64,000 nucleotides of DNA, from positions 755,042 through 819,041 of the forward strand of contig NZ_LT965954.1 in the NCBI RefSeq assembly GCF_900240995.1. The letters are read 5' to 3'. This document shows positions 17,553 through 27,198 of this stretch, in pieces. How positions within the stretch are numbered: the first letter of the stretch is position 1; the number at the start of each line of letters is the position of its first letter. The position numbers were made by a program, and so were the translations under genes. The stretch is from Bacillus sp. Marseille-P3661. Its GTDB lineage: Bacteria; Bacillota; Bacilli; Bacillales; Bacillaceae_J. A model generated the notes under the pieces. That model was not told where the DNA came from and did no database searches. It saw only the letters and a list, made by a program, of their open reading frames with translations.

Positions 17553-18017
17553 TTACAAATTTTGCGCATGCATTCCTAATTGTTTCAATTGGCTAATAAC
17601 CGCTTCTTTTTCTTCTGATTTTAAACCACCAACAATCTCATGAATGGCTTCGCGATGTTTTGGAAATATCTCATTCATGAAATCCGTGCCTTTTTGTGTA
17701 ATAACTGCGAATGTCACACGTCGATCTTTTGCACAAGGCTTTCGTACAAGATAATCCTTTTTTTCTAATTTATCAACGACATACGTAATGCTACTGCTGG
17801 CTAGTAACACTTTATCACCAATTTTTTGAATCGGTTGTTCTCCTTTACTGTATAACAATTCCAAAACTGCGAACTCCGTCGTATTTAAACCATAACTTCT
17901 TATGTCTTCTTCTACTTTCTTATTGATAGATTGCATCGCTCTTGATAAAACAATATATAGTTTTAGCGATAAATCCATTTCTTGTTCACTTGGTACTTTA
18001 TTACCCAATTCTATCAT
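17553..18017 (-). CDS. MarR-family transcriptional repressor
   Basis: 154 residues with the MarR winged-helix layout: N-terminal dimer helix, recognition helix region VLLASSSITYVVDKLEKKDYL and wing RKPCAKDRRVTFAVIT. The wing cysteine (KPCAKDRR) might serve as a redox or thiol sensor. A perfect 16-bp palindrome lies 17 bases before the ATG, suggesting autorepression. The palindrome resembles my recollection of MhqR-type (quinone-responsive) operators, so a role in electrophile or quinone stress is possible. The AGGAAG before the ATG at 18017 is close; a TTG at 18008 is an alternative. Confidence 0.82.
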   Translation of the reverse strand: MIELGNKVPSEQEMDLSLKLYIVLSRAMQSINKKVEEDIRSYGLNTTEFAVLELLYSKGEQPIQKIGDKVLLASSSITYVVDKLEKKDYLVRKPCAKDRRVTFAVITQKGTDFMNEIFPKHREAIHEIVGGLKSEEKEAVISQLKQLGMHAQNL

Positions 18018-18033
18018 CTTCCTCTTTTATTTT

Positions 18034-18049
18034 ATCTCGAATTCGAGAT
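18034..18049. promoter_or_regulatory. Perfect 16-bp palindrome, likely MarR operator
   Basis: ATCTCGAATTCGAGAT is its own reverse complement. It sits in the 214-base divergent gap between the MarR gene and the AI-2E-family gene, 17 bases before the MarR start codon, the usual position for an autoregulatory site. Confidence 0.65.
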
Positions 18050-18231
18050 TATTATAAACCAATTCTATCATAGTGTCAAATTACACCCCTATTTAATATT
18101 ACTAATTAACTAATTTTTATACTACCGTCATCTTACATGGTTATTATTATATAATTTTTACCAATAATGATAATATAAAGTCATAAAAGTGGAAAGTACC
18201 ACTTGGATTAAAAAGATTGTGAGTGAAAAAA

Positions 18232-19320
18232 ATGCCATTATCAGAAAAGCGCTGGTTTAGAATTATGATAGGGATTATTATGTTTCTATTAATTATTTTT
18301 CTTATTAATTTGAATAGCTTTATTTTAACGCCGTTTGTAGTCCTAATCAGGACCATTTTTTTACCATTTATATTAGCTGGAATTTTATTTTATTTATGCC
18401 GACCTCTTGTGCGTTTATTAGAGCAGTGGAAGGTTCCTAACTGGCTTGCCATATTAATTGTTTACATTGGGTTCGGATTATTCTTTTATATTATTGGTAG
18501 TTTTTTAGGACCAATCCTTAACGAGCAGTTGGACCGGTTCATCAATAATTTACCAAATATGGTTGCTGTTGTTATTAACACCTTTGAATACTTACAAACC
18601 AATCAAAATGCAATACCTGCTTTTTTGAAAGACGCAATTGCTAATTATAGTGCCCAATTTGAGTCTAATATTCAAAGTAATCTAGGTAATTATGCTGAAG
18701 GTCTCGCTGGGGTATTTGGGGTCATTGGTGGTTTATTTAATACTTTATTTTATCTAGTATTGGTTCCTTTCGTCTTATTTTATATGTTGAAAGATAGCTC
18801 TCAATTTGCACCAAGAGTGGCCAGTTGGTTTCCAACGAGTAAACGAGAAAATGTTTATAAGATTTTAGCCGAAATGGATCGTACGATTGCATCTTATATT
18901 CAAGGACAAGTTTTTGTCAGTATTTGTGTCGGTGTTTTATTATTCATAGGATATCTCATTATTGGACTAAACTATTCCCTTATGTTGGCTCTATTCGGCA
19001 TGTTTACAAATGTTATACCATTTCTTGGACCGTATATAGCAGTTATACCTGCATTTTTAGTGGCATTATTTCAAGATCCTATATTGGCACTATATGTAGC
19101 TATCATCATGCTCGTTGCTCAACAAATCGAAGGAAATATCATCTCACCAAATGTGATGGGAAAAACATTAAAGATTCACCCTTTAACCATCATTACTCTA
19201 ATCTTAACTGCTGGGAACTTGGTCGGAATTCTGGGTATTATTTTCGTTATCCCTGCATATGCAGTTACTAAGGTACTAGTCGTAAACATAATAAAACTAT
19301 ATAAGCTAAAAGAAAAATAA
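18232..19320 (+). CDS. AI-2E family transporter
   Basis: 362-residue membrane protein of the PerM/AI-2E transporter family (seven or eight helices). An N-terminal pair of helices, an amphipathic middle (about 80-160) and the conserved late motifs FLGPYIAVIPA and QQIEGNIISPNVMGK are visible. Members have been reported as autoinducer-2 exporters or Na+(Li+)/H+ antiporters; the role here is open. The ATG at 18232 has a weak GTGAG site; the in-frame GTG at 18223 is an alternative start. It is divergent from the MarR gene and could be under the same operator. Confidence 0.82.
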   Translation: MPLSEKRWFRIMIGIIMFLLIIFLINLNSFILTPFVVLIRTIFLPFILAGILFYLCRPLVRLLEQWKVPNWLAILIVYIGFGLFFYIIGSFLGPILNEQLDRFINNLPNMVAVVINTFEYLQTNQNAIPAFLKDAIANYSAQFESNIQSNLGNYAEGLAGVFGVIGGLFNTLFYLVLVPFVLFYMLKDSSQFAPRVASWFPTSKRENVYKILAEMDRTIASYIQGQVFVSICVGVLLFIGYLIIGLNYSLMLALFGMFTNVIPFLGPYIAVIPAFLVALFQDPILALYVAIIMLVAQQIEGNIISPNVMGKTLKIHPLTIITLILTAGNLVGILGIIFVIPAYAVTKVLVVNIIKLYKLKEK

Positions 19321-19482
19321 TTATCATAGTATGAAGACAATTCTGGAGCTACCGGTTTAATGGCTAGCTCCCTACTTCTTAATACACTCATCCCCCCTCA
19401 GTTTTAGCCCACTACTTAATTATTTCCACACATAAATATATTTGTTATACTTAACGAGACTACTAGTTCAGGAGGGACAAAC

Positions 19483-19806
19483 TTGTTCAAAACTGCATTG
19501 AATCGTTTCTATACTATTGGATTATTAGAAAGTGTCTCTTTTCTCTTTCTTCTACTAATTGCTATGCCATTAAAGTATTTTGCTAACTTTCCACAAGCAG
19601 TCCATGTTGTGGGCTGGATTCACGGGATACTTTTCGTACTTTATGTTCTAGCTTCTATCCATGTAGCTATATCTGCTCGTTGGTCGATTCTAAGACTGTT
19701 AATAGCCTTTATCGCTGCGTTTTTACCATTCGGACCACATTTATTCAATAAATGGTTACGAAAACAAGATGATAACCTTAGCATTAACCCCCAAATATAC
19801 CAATAA
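19483..19806 (+). CDS. DUF3817 membrane protein
   Basis: 107 residues, three hydrophobic segments, with the family pattern LESVSFLFLL, VHVVGWIHGILFVLY and FGPHLFNKWL. Function unknown; some relatives are domains of larger transport proteins. The start is TTG at 19483, six bases after AGGAGGG. Monocistronic, closed by a strong terminator. Confidence 0.8.
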   Translation: MFKTALNRFYTIGLLESVSFLFLLLIAMPLKYFANFPQAVHVVGWIHGILFVLYVLASIHVAISARWSILRLLIAFIAAFLPFGPHLFNKWLRKQDDNLSINPQIYQ

Positions 19807-19821
19807 GACTTTTTAGTATAC

Positions 19822-19856
19822 AAAAAGCAGTTTGGCATTATCCAAGCTGCTTTTTT
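19822..19856 (+). terminator. Intrinsic terminator after DUF3817 gene
   Basis: AAAAAGCAGTTTGG and CCAAGCTGCTTTTTT form a 14-bp stem with one wobble and a T-run. Confidence 0.85.
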
Positions 19857-19949
19857 CTTATATACAATTATTTGCTGCTTTTAAAATATAGACTCAAACA
19901 TAGAATAACTTTCTCTTTTTCAAGTTGTTCCACCTTAGGATTACTTACT

Positions 19950-20888
19950 TTATAGCAGACTATGAACTTCCTTACTACCCATTTTATATTTCTTTCTTTT
20001 TCGAATATAAAATTCCACTGTCCCAGTCCCTAATATTACCCCAAGTATGATAAAAATAAAGCCAATAATATGCTCCATCACTATCCTTTCACCAAGGAAC
20101 AGAGCCGAACCCATAAGCGAAAAAAATGGAGTTAGATTTGTAAAAATCGATGCGCTGCCAGCCCCCAAGCGGTGGATAGCATAATTATAAAGCATATGAC
20201 CTAAACCTGTCGCAACCACAGCTGAGCCTAGAAGTACAAACCAGACATACATCGGCGTGCCTGAAAATGAATTAGAATCATTTTGACCAATAAATAAGCT
20301 AGCAACAAATAGTAAGGTTGAGCCAAATAAAAACATTAAGCCCGTCATTTGTCTAGAATCCATGTCTGCAGAAAGTTTCTTTATGAGGATAATACTGATA
20401 GCTTGTGTGATCACAGCTCCAAATATATAAATGTCACCAATCGATAAGCCACTTAATGTGTTCGAACCATTGACAACAATAAAATAAACACCAATTAAAG
20501 CGAACAATATACCTATCAATCTTGGAATAGTTAGTTTTTCACCCAGAAAAAACATCGCCAAAATAGATGTAGATAAGGGCACAAGCCCCAAAATTAATCC
20601 AGCCTTCGACGCGGTTGTCATTGTTAATCCCAGTGCTAGGCATAAATGATGTGCAAACACACCGAAAATAGCAGTGACCATAATGCCCTTTAAATTTTTT
20701 CGCGATATTTTTCCCAGGCTTTTTGTAAAAAATAAAATAGCTATAACGACAACACCTGCTAAGAATACTCGCACACTTTGACTCATTGCTGCAGGAAAGA
20801 ATGTAACGATTATTTTTAGCGCAACCACATTGAATCCCCAAATAATCATGACGATAAATAACAAACTATATAACACCCATTTAGACAT
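19950..20888 (-). CDS. EamA/DMT-family transporter 1
   Basis: 312-residue exporter-type membrane protein with ten hydrophobic segments in two EamA halves (about 5-140 and 150-290). Typical motifs are MIIWGFNVVALKI at the start and FFLGEKLTIPRLIGILFALIGV at the end of half one, FLGERIVMEHIIGFIFIILGV at the end of half two. These proteins export metabolites or amino acids; substrate unknown. It is monocistronic. Confidence 0.85.
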   Translation of the reverse strand: MSKWVLYSLLFIVMIIWGFNVVALKIIVTFFPAAMSQSVRVFLAGVVVIAILFFTKSLGKISRKNLKGIMVTAIFGVFAHHLCLALGLTMTTASKAGLILGLVPLSTSILAMFFLGEKLTIPRLIGILFALIGVYFIVVNGSNTLSGLSIGDIYIFGAVITQAISIILIKKLSADMDSRQMTGLMFLFGSTLLFVASLFIGQNDSNSFSGTPMYVWFVLLGSAVVATGLGHMLYNYAIHRLGAGSASIFTNLTPFFSLMGSALFLGERIVMEHIIGFIFIILGVILGTGTVEFYIRKRKKYKMGSKEVHSLL

Positions 20889-21074
20889 AACCTTACCTTC
20901 TTTCGAATTAACAAAATAAAATCAAATAAGGCCTACTTTTTCAGTAAGACCTATGTATCCGAACCAAATTAAGCAAAGCCATGACATTTTAACATAATAA
21001 TTATGTTTATAAAATTGTAATAGAATAATGATACATTAAAAAAATTGAAATGAATAGGTGTTTGATAAAACAAT

Positions 21075-21106
21075 TAAAAAAAACAGACTTAACAAGTAAG
21101 TCTGTT
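21075..21106 (-). terminator. Intrinsic terminator of the cold-shock gene
   Basis: On the minus strand AACAGACTTA, loop CTTGT, TAAGTCTGTT and a run of T residues directly downstream of the csp stop codon. Confidence 0.85.
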
Positions 21107-21126
21107 CTGTGTGCATTTTTTAATTA

Positions 21127-21327
21127 TTATACTTTTTGAACATTTGTAGCCTGTGGTCCACGTTGGCCATTCTCAATGTCGAAAGTAACTTCTTGTCCTT
21201 CATCTAAAGATTTGAATCCTTCTCCTTGAATCGCTGAGAAATGAACAAATACATCATCTCCATCCTCACGTTCAATAAATCCAAATCCTTTTTCACTATT
21301 AAACCATTTTACTTTACCACGTTCCAT
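21127..21327 (-). CDS. csp: Cold-shock protein (CspB/D-type)
   Basis: 66-residue OB-fold nucleic-acid-binding protein and RNA chaperone. RNP1 KGFGFI and RNP2 VFVHF are intact. The ATG at 21327 follows AGGAGG by eight bases; the longer in-frame codon at 21360 would add a non-family N-terminus. The 300-base AT-rich region upstream is consistent with the long 5' leader usual for csp mRNAs, but I did not fix its promoter. Confidence 0.93.
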   Translation of the reverse strand: MERGKVKWFNSEKGFGFIEREDGDDVFVHFSAIQGEGFKSLDEGQEVTFDIENGQRGPQATNVQKV

Positions 21328-21360
21328 TTTGTGCCTCCTAGCTAAAATAAAAAATTTCAA

Positions 21361-21672
21361 TTTGAACTTCCTTTTTAATTATTACCAGTAATTTTTTTTT
21401 AAAACTTGTTATTTGTAAAATATCCCCGAATTTCTTCTGCAACTTTTATTAAAAGAATAAGTAGTACTGATCAATATTTCATAAAAATGTAACATTCATC
21501 AACATTACTGTGCTTAATTCGATATGTAGCGATGTAAACATCACATATTATGTTTGTATGGATATTTTAATAATATGAACAAGTCTCCTCGAAATTTGGT
21601 TAAAAAATAGACGTACAAACAAGCGTTTTTGAAAAAGATTATAGCTACTGATCCGTTGTGGAGGTAAAGATA
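21361..21672. other. Divergent region upstream of csp and the GGDEF-EAL gene
   Basis: 312 bases. It must hold the csp leader and the promoter of the cyclic-di-GMP gene. No riboswitch is recognised. GGAGG at 21659-21664 is the ribosome-binding site for the ATG at 21673. Confidence 0.45.
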
Positions 21673-23898
21673 ATGGCATTACTAAATTACTTCAAAGTGA
21701 GCATCCTCTTTTTATTAGTGGTCTAAACATTTATACTCAGTTTCTCTTTTATATCCAATACATTGTCAAAAGAGAAAAACATTAGTCACTTGATAAATGT
21801 AGCAGGTCGAGAACGAATGCTCACTCAAAAAATGAATAAAGAGGCAATCCAAATCATATATACACCCAACATTGATAAGCACCACAATTTGCGGGCATCC
21901 ATGATTGAATTTGAAACCAAGTTATACGGACTTATGAATGGTAATGGAACACTACAGCTCATTCCTTTAGAGGATATAGATGTACAAACCCAATTCCACA
22001 GGGTTCAAGGCGACTGGTTACAGTTAAAACCAAATCTTGAATTAATATTATCAAAAAATATAAATAACGTTGCTGTAATTGACGAAGTAAACAACCAAAG
22101 TGAACGTTTAATTCATAGCCTAGACATAGCAGTAAAACTGATTGAACAAAGAGGCGAAGCTAGCTTTGCCGGTCTCAATAACGATAAGTTCGTCTTAATG
22201 TTCATTAATCTTTTATTTATGATTGTGTTATTTCTTACTTGGCGATTATTTGAGAACATGAAAAAAAGTGAAAAAAAATACCGACTATTAGTAGACCATT
22301 CACCATTAGGAATTTTAAATGTAAGCGATGGTAAGATAAACTTTACGAATAAATTTTGTAGTGATCTACTTGATTCTCAAGAGATAGTCGGAAAGAGGAT
22401 AGACGAGTTAATTGTTACTAAACATGAAATTACCTCCGACATACCAAATGACATTGGATTAGTAGAGGGAAAGATAAAACTAGGAACTAGCAAGGAAATA
22501 GATGTTGAGTTATTAACTGTTCCATTCGATGTCATGGGCACGAAAACACAAATGATTATTTTCCGTGAACGTAAACGTACTGAACAAGAGTTGAAATTAT
22601 TAGCTTCACAAGATACTTTAACAAAAATGGCCAATCGCAGAAAATTTGATAATGAATTAACCAAAACCTTACTCATAGAAAAGAAAGTTGCTTTATTATT
22701 TTTAGATTTAGACCGTTTTAAGTATATTAATGATGCACTTGGCCACAGTATCGGAGACAAATTACTCATCTTAGTTGCTGATCGACTACAAGACGTAATG
22801 AAAGAAAAAGGGATGATCTCACGTCGTGGTGGTGATGAATTTTCTATTTTTATAGTTAATAAAGATAGAAAATTCATTACTGCCTTAACCAAGAAAATCC
22901 TTGAAACGATTAAACATCCTTTCTATATTGAAGGGAAAGAAATACTTATTACATGCAGCATCGGGATAAGCATGTATCCGCATGATGGAAAAGACGTTGA
23001 ATCACTAATTAAGAATGCTGATTTAGCGATGTATAAAGCTAAAGAAAAGGGTAAAGATAACTTTTCCTATTACAATTCAGAAATGGGACTCGAACCGTCG
23101 AGAATTATGGCAATTGAATTAGAATTACGGAAGGCTGTTGAGAAAGGAGAATTCATTCTACATTACCAACCAAAACTTGATTTGCGGTCTGGAGAAATCA
23201 TCGGGACAGAAGCATTAATAAGATGGGAACATCCAACATTGGGGACAATATCACCTGGTGAATTTATTCCATTAGCCGAAGAAACGGGGCTAATTAATCC
23301 TATTGGCAATTGGGTGTTAAGACAAGCATGTATTCAAAACAAAAAATGGCAAGAATCAGGATTACCATTTTTAACAGTAGCAGTAAATCTATCAGCCTAC
23401 CAATTTAGGCAACATGATATTGTAACTATTATTGCCGACATCCTTAAAGAAACAAAGTTAGATCCCCATTATTTAGAATTAGAAATTACTGAAAGTATTT
23501 CTATGTTAGAAGAACAATATATTATAAAGCAATTACAATCATTAAAAAAATTAGGAGTTCAAATAGCAATTGATGACTTTGGGACCGGATATAGCTCGTT
23601 GAAATATTTAAGTAAGTTTCCAGTTGATACATTAAAAATTGATCAGTCGTTCATACGAGAGATTTCTAGTCAAAGCCAGGCAAGACAGGCTTCATTTATG
23701 ACAAATGCAATTATTTCATTAGGCAAATCCTTAAATTTAAAAATAGTAGCCGAAGGAATTGAGCAAGTAGAGCAAATTCGATATTTACAGAAATTCAATT
23801 GTGATTTAGGACAAGGGTATTATATTAGTAAACCGTTACCAGCAAATGAAATAGAGAGTCAAATTCATTCATTTACGTATAATCAAGAGATCATATAA
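21673..23898 (+). pseudogene. GGDEF-EAL protein interrupted by an in-frame TAA
   Basis: The likely start is ATG at 21673, eight bases after GGAGG. The frame reads MALLNYFKVSILFLLVV, then TAA at 21724-21726, then continues uninterrupted ([13 protein letters not shown]...) for over 720 codons. The stop falls inside the first membrane helix. The next possible in-frame start, TTG at 21763, has no site. Downstream domains look intact: a PilJ-like extracellular region, a second helix, a PAS-like region, GGDEF with RRGGDEF, and EAL with [10 protein letters not shown]. The protein would make and/or degrade cyclic di-GMP. Either a recent nonsense mutation, a readthrough case, or a sequence error. Confidence 0.75.
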
Positions 23899-23936
23899 CA
23901 TTTTTAGAATAGGGCATGGTAGCTGAACAAATAAAC

Positions 23937-23970
23937 AGGTGCACACCATCTGAAACGCTGGTGTGCACCT
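23937..23970. terminator. Strong bidirectional terminator
   Basis: AGGTGCACACCA (23937-23948) and TGGTGTGCACCT (23959-23970) form a perfect 12-bp stem between converging genes; TTGTTGTT follows. Confidence 0.8.
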
Positions 23971-23975
23971 TGTTG

Positions 23976-24683
23976 TTATACCTTGACATTAGTAGATTTA
24001 GGATTTAATAATCCATATTTAACCTTAAAACGTTCCAAGATTGTATTCCACTTTGTGCTAAATACTGCTAAGAAGACTACGTTAGAGATTGCGTGAGCCA
24101 TGTCGAAATAGAAACTGGTAGCCATCGCCGTTAGAATCATGTCTAACGTAATGTTTTCAACAAACCCCACCATATACCATAAGTTCATAATCCATCCAAA
24201 TAGAAATCCCCAGATAAATCCAAATGATAGCAATAGTATTTTATTTTTTGACCAAAGCCAATCTTTCATTAGTCCAGCTGAAAGTCCAATCATTCCCCAA
24301 GCAAACATTTGCCATGGTGTCCAGGGGCCTTGTCCCAGAAATAAATTTGAAACTATTGCTGCAATTGCACCAATCATAAAGCCTGATTCAGCACCAAAAA
24401 CAAGACCTGACATGATGATAACAAAAGATGTTGGCTGAACACTTGGCAATACTGCAAATGGAACGCGACTTACAGCTGCTACAGCAGATAATATGGCTAC
24501 AAGTACTAAACTTCTGGCATCTAGGTTTTTTCGCTCAAATCGTAAAAAAAAAGGCAACATAGCAGCAATTAATATACAGATGCTTATAAGTAAATAATGC
24601 TCACCGCCATGTACTATTGTAAAGTATAACAATAGCAGCAAAAGTAGACTAATTGCTATTAAGAGTAGCTTGCGACGTTCCAT
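23976..24683 (-). CDS. ECF transporter S component, predicted corrinoid-specific
   Basis: 235-residue membrane protein, last gene of the B12-riboswitch operon. Two N-terminal hydrophobic segments (about 5-47) precede a typical S-component core with alternating helices, including the AVAAVSRVPFAVLPSVQPTS region that in S components helps to interact with EcfT. The substrate is inferred only from the upstream cobalamin riboswitch and transcobalamin-like partners. It begins 25 bases inside the double-ATPase gene, so the proteins are coupled. It is not one of the S components I can name with certainty. Confidence 0.8.
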   Translation of the reverse strand: MERRKLLLIAISLLLLLLLYFTIVHGGEHYLLISICILIAAMLPFFLRFERKNLDARSLVLVAILSAVAAVSRVPFAVLPSVQPTSFVIIMSGLVFGAESGFMIGAIAAIVSNLFLGQGPWTPWQMFAWGMIGLSAGLMKDWLWSKNKILLLSFGFIWGFLFGWIMNLWYMVGFVENITLDMILTAMATSFYFDMAHAISNVVFLAVFSTKWNTILERFKVKYGLLNPKSTNVKV

Positions 24684-26332
24684 AGTTTGACCACATCCTC
24701 GTAATTTAGTGCTTTTGGAGCATACTGCCGGACTAATCGATTAATCGAGGTTGTATAAAAGTAATTATTGCTAAACATCTGTTGCGGCGTACCCTCTGCG
24801 ACAATATTTCCTGCAAACAGCAGTGAGCAATAATCAGTATACCTACTTGTAAACTCTATATCATGTGTAACCATTAGAATCGTCAATCCATTTTTTTGTA
24901 ACTTCTTTAGTAATTCACCGATCTCTCTTTTAAAGGTAGGATCTAATCCTTTTGTGGGTTCATCAATTAACAATATTGAAGGCTCTTTTAATAGAATACA
25001 AGCAAGGGCCAGTTTTTGCTTTTCCCCACCGCTTAAGTCATAAGGATGGTGCTGAAGTGCTTTTTCCAATCCAAAAAAGTGAATGCTATCTTCAAGCGAT
25101 TGTTGTGTTGATTTATTCTGCATCTGCTCTACTACTAATTTAAGTTCTTCTGCAACCGTATCTTGAGTAAATAAAGCTAGCGGATTTTGCGACAAATAGC
25201 CTATCTTTTTATAGCGATCCTCCGCTCTTATTTTCATAATCGGTTTTCCATTTAACAACACCTTACCACGTTTTGGCGCAGTTAAGCCTGCCAACAATTT
25301 CAATAGTGTTGACTTTCCTGCACCATTTCCACCAATAATCGCCGCAAATTGTCCTTTTTTAATGGAATAATTTACGCCTTCAAGTATCAACTTTTCACCA
25401 GAGTTATATTGAAAAAACACGTCCTTACACTCAAGAATATTTTCACTGTTTATATCTATTTCTTCTTGAATCTGCATGTTTTTTAGTATAGGTTCATCTT
25501 GAGAGGATATACTATTCAACCACTGCTTACCTTCTTTAACAGTGATTGGAACCGAATCAAAAGCAGATACGTTCATTGACAAATATAACTTAGTAACTTC
25601 AGGCAAATAGTGAAAGTACTCTTGGTTTTCAGTTATTTTCGCTATAACAGACTGTGGAGCATCATCAAGAATAATCTCCCCTCGCTCAAGCAAAATCACC
25701 CTGTCTGCAATTGGAAATACATCTTCCAGCCGATGCTCGATAATAACCATTGTTGTTGAAAACTCTTGATTAACACGTTGAATCATCTGCAGAAATTCTC
25801 GAGTTGCTATCGGATCTAATTGAGCTGTCGGTTCATCTAAAAGCAATAACCGTGGTTGTAGCAGGAGAATAGATGCTAAATTAACAAGCTGTTTCTGCCC
25901 TCCTGAAAGTTCGTGAACGGATCGATTTAACCAATCCTCTAACCCAAAAAAGGTTGCCATCTCAGCGACTTTTTTTCGCATTTCATGCGAACTGTATCCA
26001 TAGTTTTCCAACGAGAAGGCTAATTCATGCCATACTGTGCTTGTCACTATTTGATTTTCGGGGTCTTGAAATACAATCCCAATTTCTTTAGCAGTAGTCC
26101 ATGATGATAGTCCATCTAATTCAATTCCATTATATAAAATTGTCCCATTTGTAGTTCCAATCGGTGAAATCTCTTTCTTCATATGTTTCAATAAAGTTGT
26201 TTTGCCTGAACCGGTTGGGCCACATAATACAATAATTTCACCTTCTCTGATATCAAGGGATACATTTGTTAATGTTTTTTGATTATCACCCGCATATGTG
26301 AAAGACAAATTCTTCACTTCTAGTAAAGCCAT
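24659..26332 (-). CDS. Fused double ATPase of an ECF importer (EcfA-EcfA')
   Basis: 557 residues with two ABC ATPase halves. Half one: Walker [10 protein letters not shown], signature LSGGQKQ, Walker B LLLLDEP. Half two (from about residue 285): Walker A GGNGAGKST, signature LSGGEKQ, Walker B ILLIDEP. Both appear catalytically complete. A fused pair next to its own EcfT and S gene is the group I (dedicated) layout, unlike thiT in this window, which must use a shared energising module. Its start overlaps the EcfT stop by 13 bases. Confidence 0.88.
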   Translation of the reverse strand: MALLEVKNLSFTYAGDNQKTLTNVSLDIREGEIIVLCGPTGSGKTTLLKHMKKEISPIGTTNGTILYNGIELDGLSSWTTAKEIGIVFQDPENQIVTSTVWHELAFSLENYGYSSHEMRKKVAEMATFFGLEDWLNRSVHELSGGQKQLVNLASILLLQPRLLLLDEPTAQLDPIATREFLQMIQRVNQEFSTTMVIIEHRLEDVFPIADRVILLERGEIILDDAPQSVIAKITENQEYFHYLPEVTKLYLSMNVSAFDSVPITVKEGKQWLNSISSQDEPILKNMQIQEEIDINSENILECKDVFFQYNSGEKLILEGVNYSIKKGQFAAIIGGNGAGKSTLLKLLAGLTAPKRGKVLLNGKPIMKIRAEDRYKKIGYLSQNPLALFTQDTVAEELKLVVEQMQNKSTQQSLEDSIHFFGLEKALQHHPYDLSGGEKQKLALACILLKEPSILLIDEPTKGLDPTFKREIGELLKKLQKNGLTILMVTHDIEFTSRYTDYCSLLFAGNIVAEGTPQQMFSNNYFYTTSINRLVRQYAPKALNYEDVVKLWNVASYS

Positions 26333-27198
26333 CGTAATCGTTCCCTTCCTTCAATCAAATGTGGCGTGAAAATAAATACTAGGAAAACCCCGAATATATA
26401 CTGCTCTGACCGTGATAGTTTAAGTGATTCAAGCTGTGGGTAAATTTCCAATGTACCAAACCCCAACACCCCAGCCGAAACTAATGTTACACTAAGGAAA
26501 ACAAACCAGGTTAGGTAAATGATATCCCTCCTATGAAAACGATACGTAAAAAAAGAGCTCCGCTTGCCTACACCATATCCACGTGCTTTCATTGAATCAG
26601 CTGTTTGTAAAGCCTCTTCTAATGACCATGCAAGCAAAATATGCAATATATTCATGCCAGCATTTGCTCTCTGCTTTAAATTACCCGTTCTAACTGATAT
26701 TCCTCTCGTTTCCTGAATAAGTGAGATTTCTGTTAGTCTTCTTTTTAAAAGTGGAACAAATCGAAATGACATCATAATTAATAAGGCTGTTCTGGGAGCA
26801 AATGATGAAAATAAAAAAATAAATTTATCTTCAGAGATAATAAAATTAAAAGATATAAACGCAATCAATAATACAAGGATGGATAACATCATCATCAAGC
26901 CGTACATGATGCTTTCTAAGGTAATCGGTTGATCTAAAAAATAGAATAATATCGTCGCCCCACGATGAGAAAAAAGCGGATTGATCACCAAAATGACGAA
27001 ACTTAAAAAAAGGAAAAAAAACAATCCTTTTTGTAATTTTCTCGCTCGGTCGTGAAAAATATTTAAAAGAATAACAGCAGTTAAAGCACTTAATAAAAAA
27101 TAAGGATGTAGAAATATCATACTTAAGACAAATACTCCTACATAATAAATAAGGCCAACGAAAGGATGTAAAGCGTTAAAGCCATCGTAATATTTCAT
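26320..27198 (-). CDS. EcfT-type transmembrane coupling protein
   Basis: 292-residue membrane protein of the CbiQ/EcfT family. Five or so helices, with the conserved cytoplasmic coupling motifs of the Ala-Arg-Gly type seen as QETRGISVR and DSMKARGYG near residues 165 and 200. It links the double ATPase to the S component. The ATG shares its A with the TAA stop of the lipoprotein gene (TAATG). Confidence 0.87.
   Translation of the reverse strand: MKYYDGFNALHPFVGLIYYVGVFVLSMIFLHPYFLLSALTAVILLNIFHDRARKLQKGLFFFLFLSFVILVINPLFSHRGATILFYFLDQPITLESIMYGLMMMLSILVLLIAFISFNFIISEDKFIFLFSSFAPRTALLIMMSFRFVPLLKRRLTEISLIQETRGISVRTGNLKQRANAGMNILHILLAWSLEEALQTADSMKARGYGVGKRSSFFTYRFHRRDIIYLTWFVFLSVTLVSAGVLGFGTLEIYPQLESLKLSRSEQYIFGVFLVFIFTPHLIEGRERLRWLY

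Noticed and set aside
24659-27198. Cobalt or nickel importer (CbiMNQO)
   Set aside because: No CbiM/CbiN-like genes are present, and the operon carries a B12 riboswitch with transcobalamin-like proteins. Cobalt cannot be fully excluded, but fits less well.
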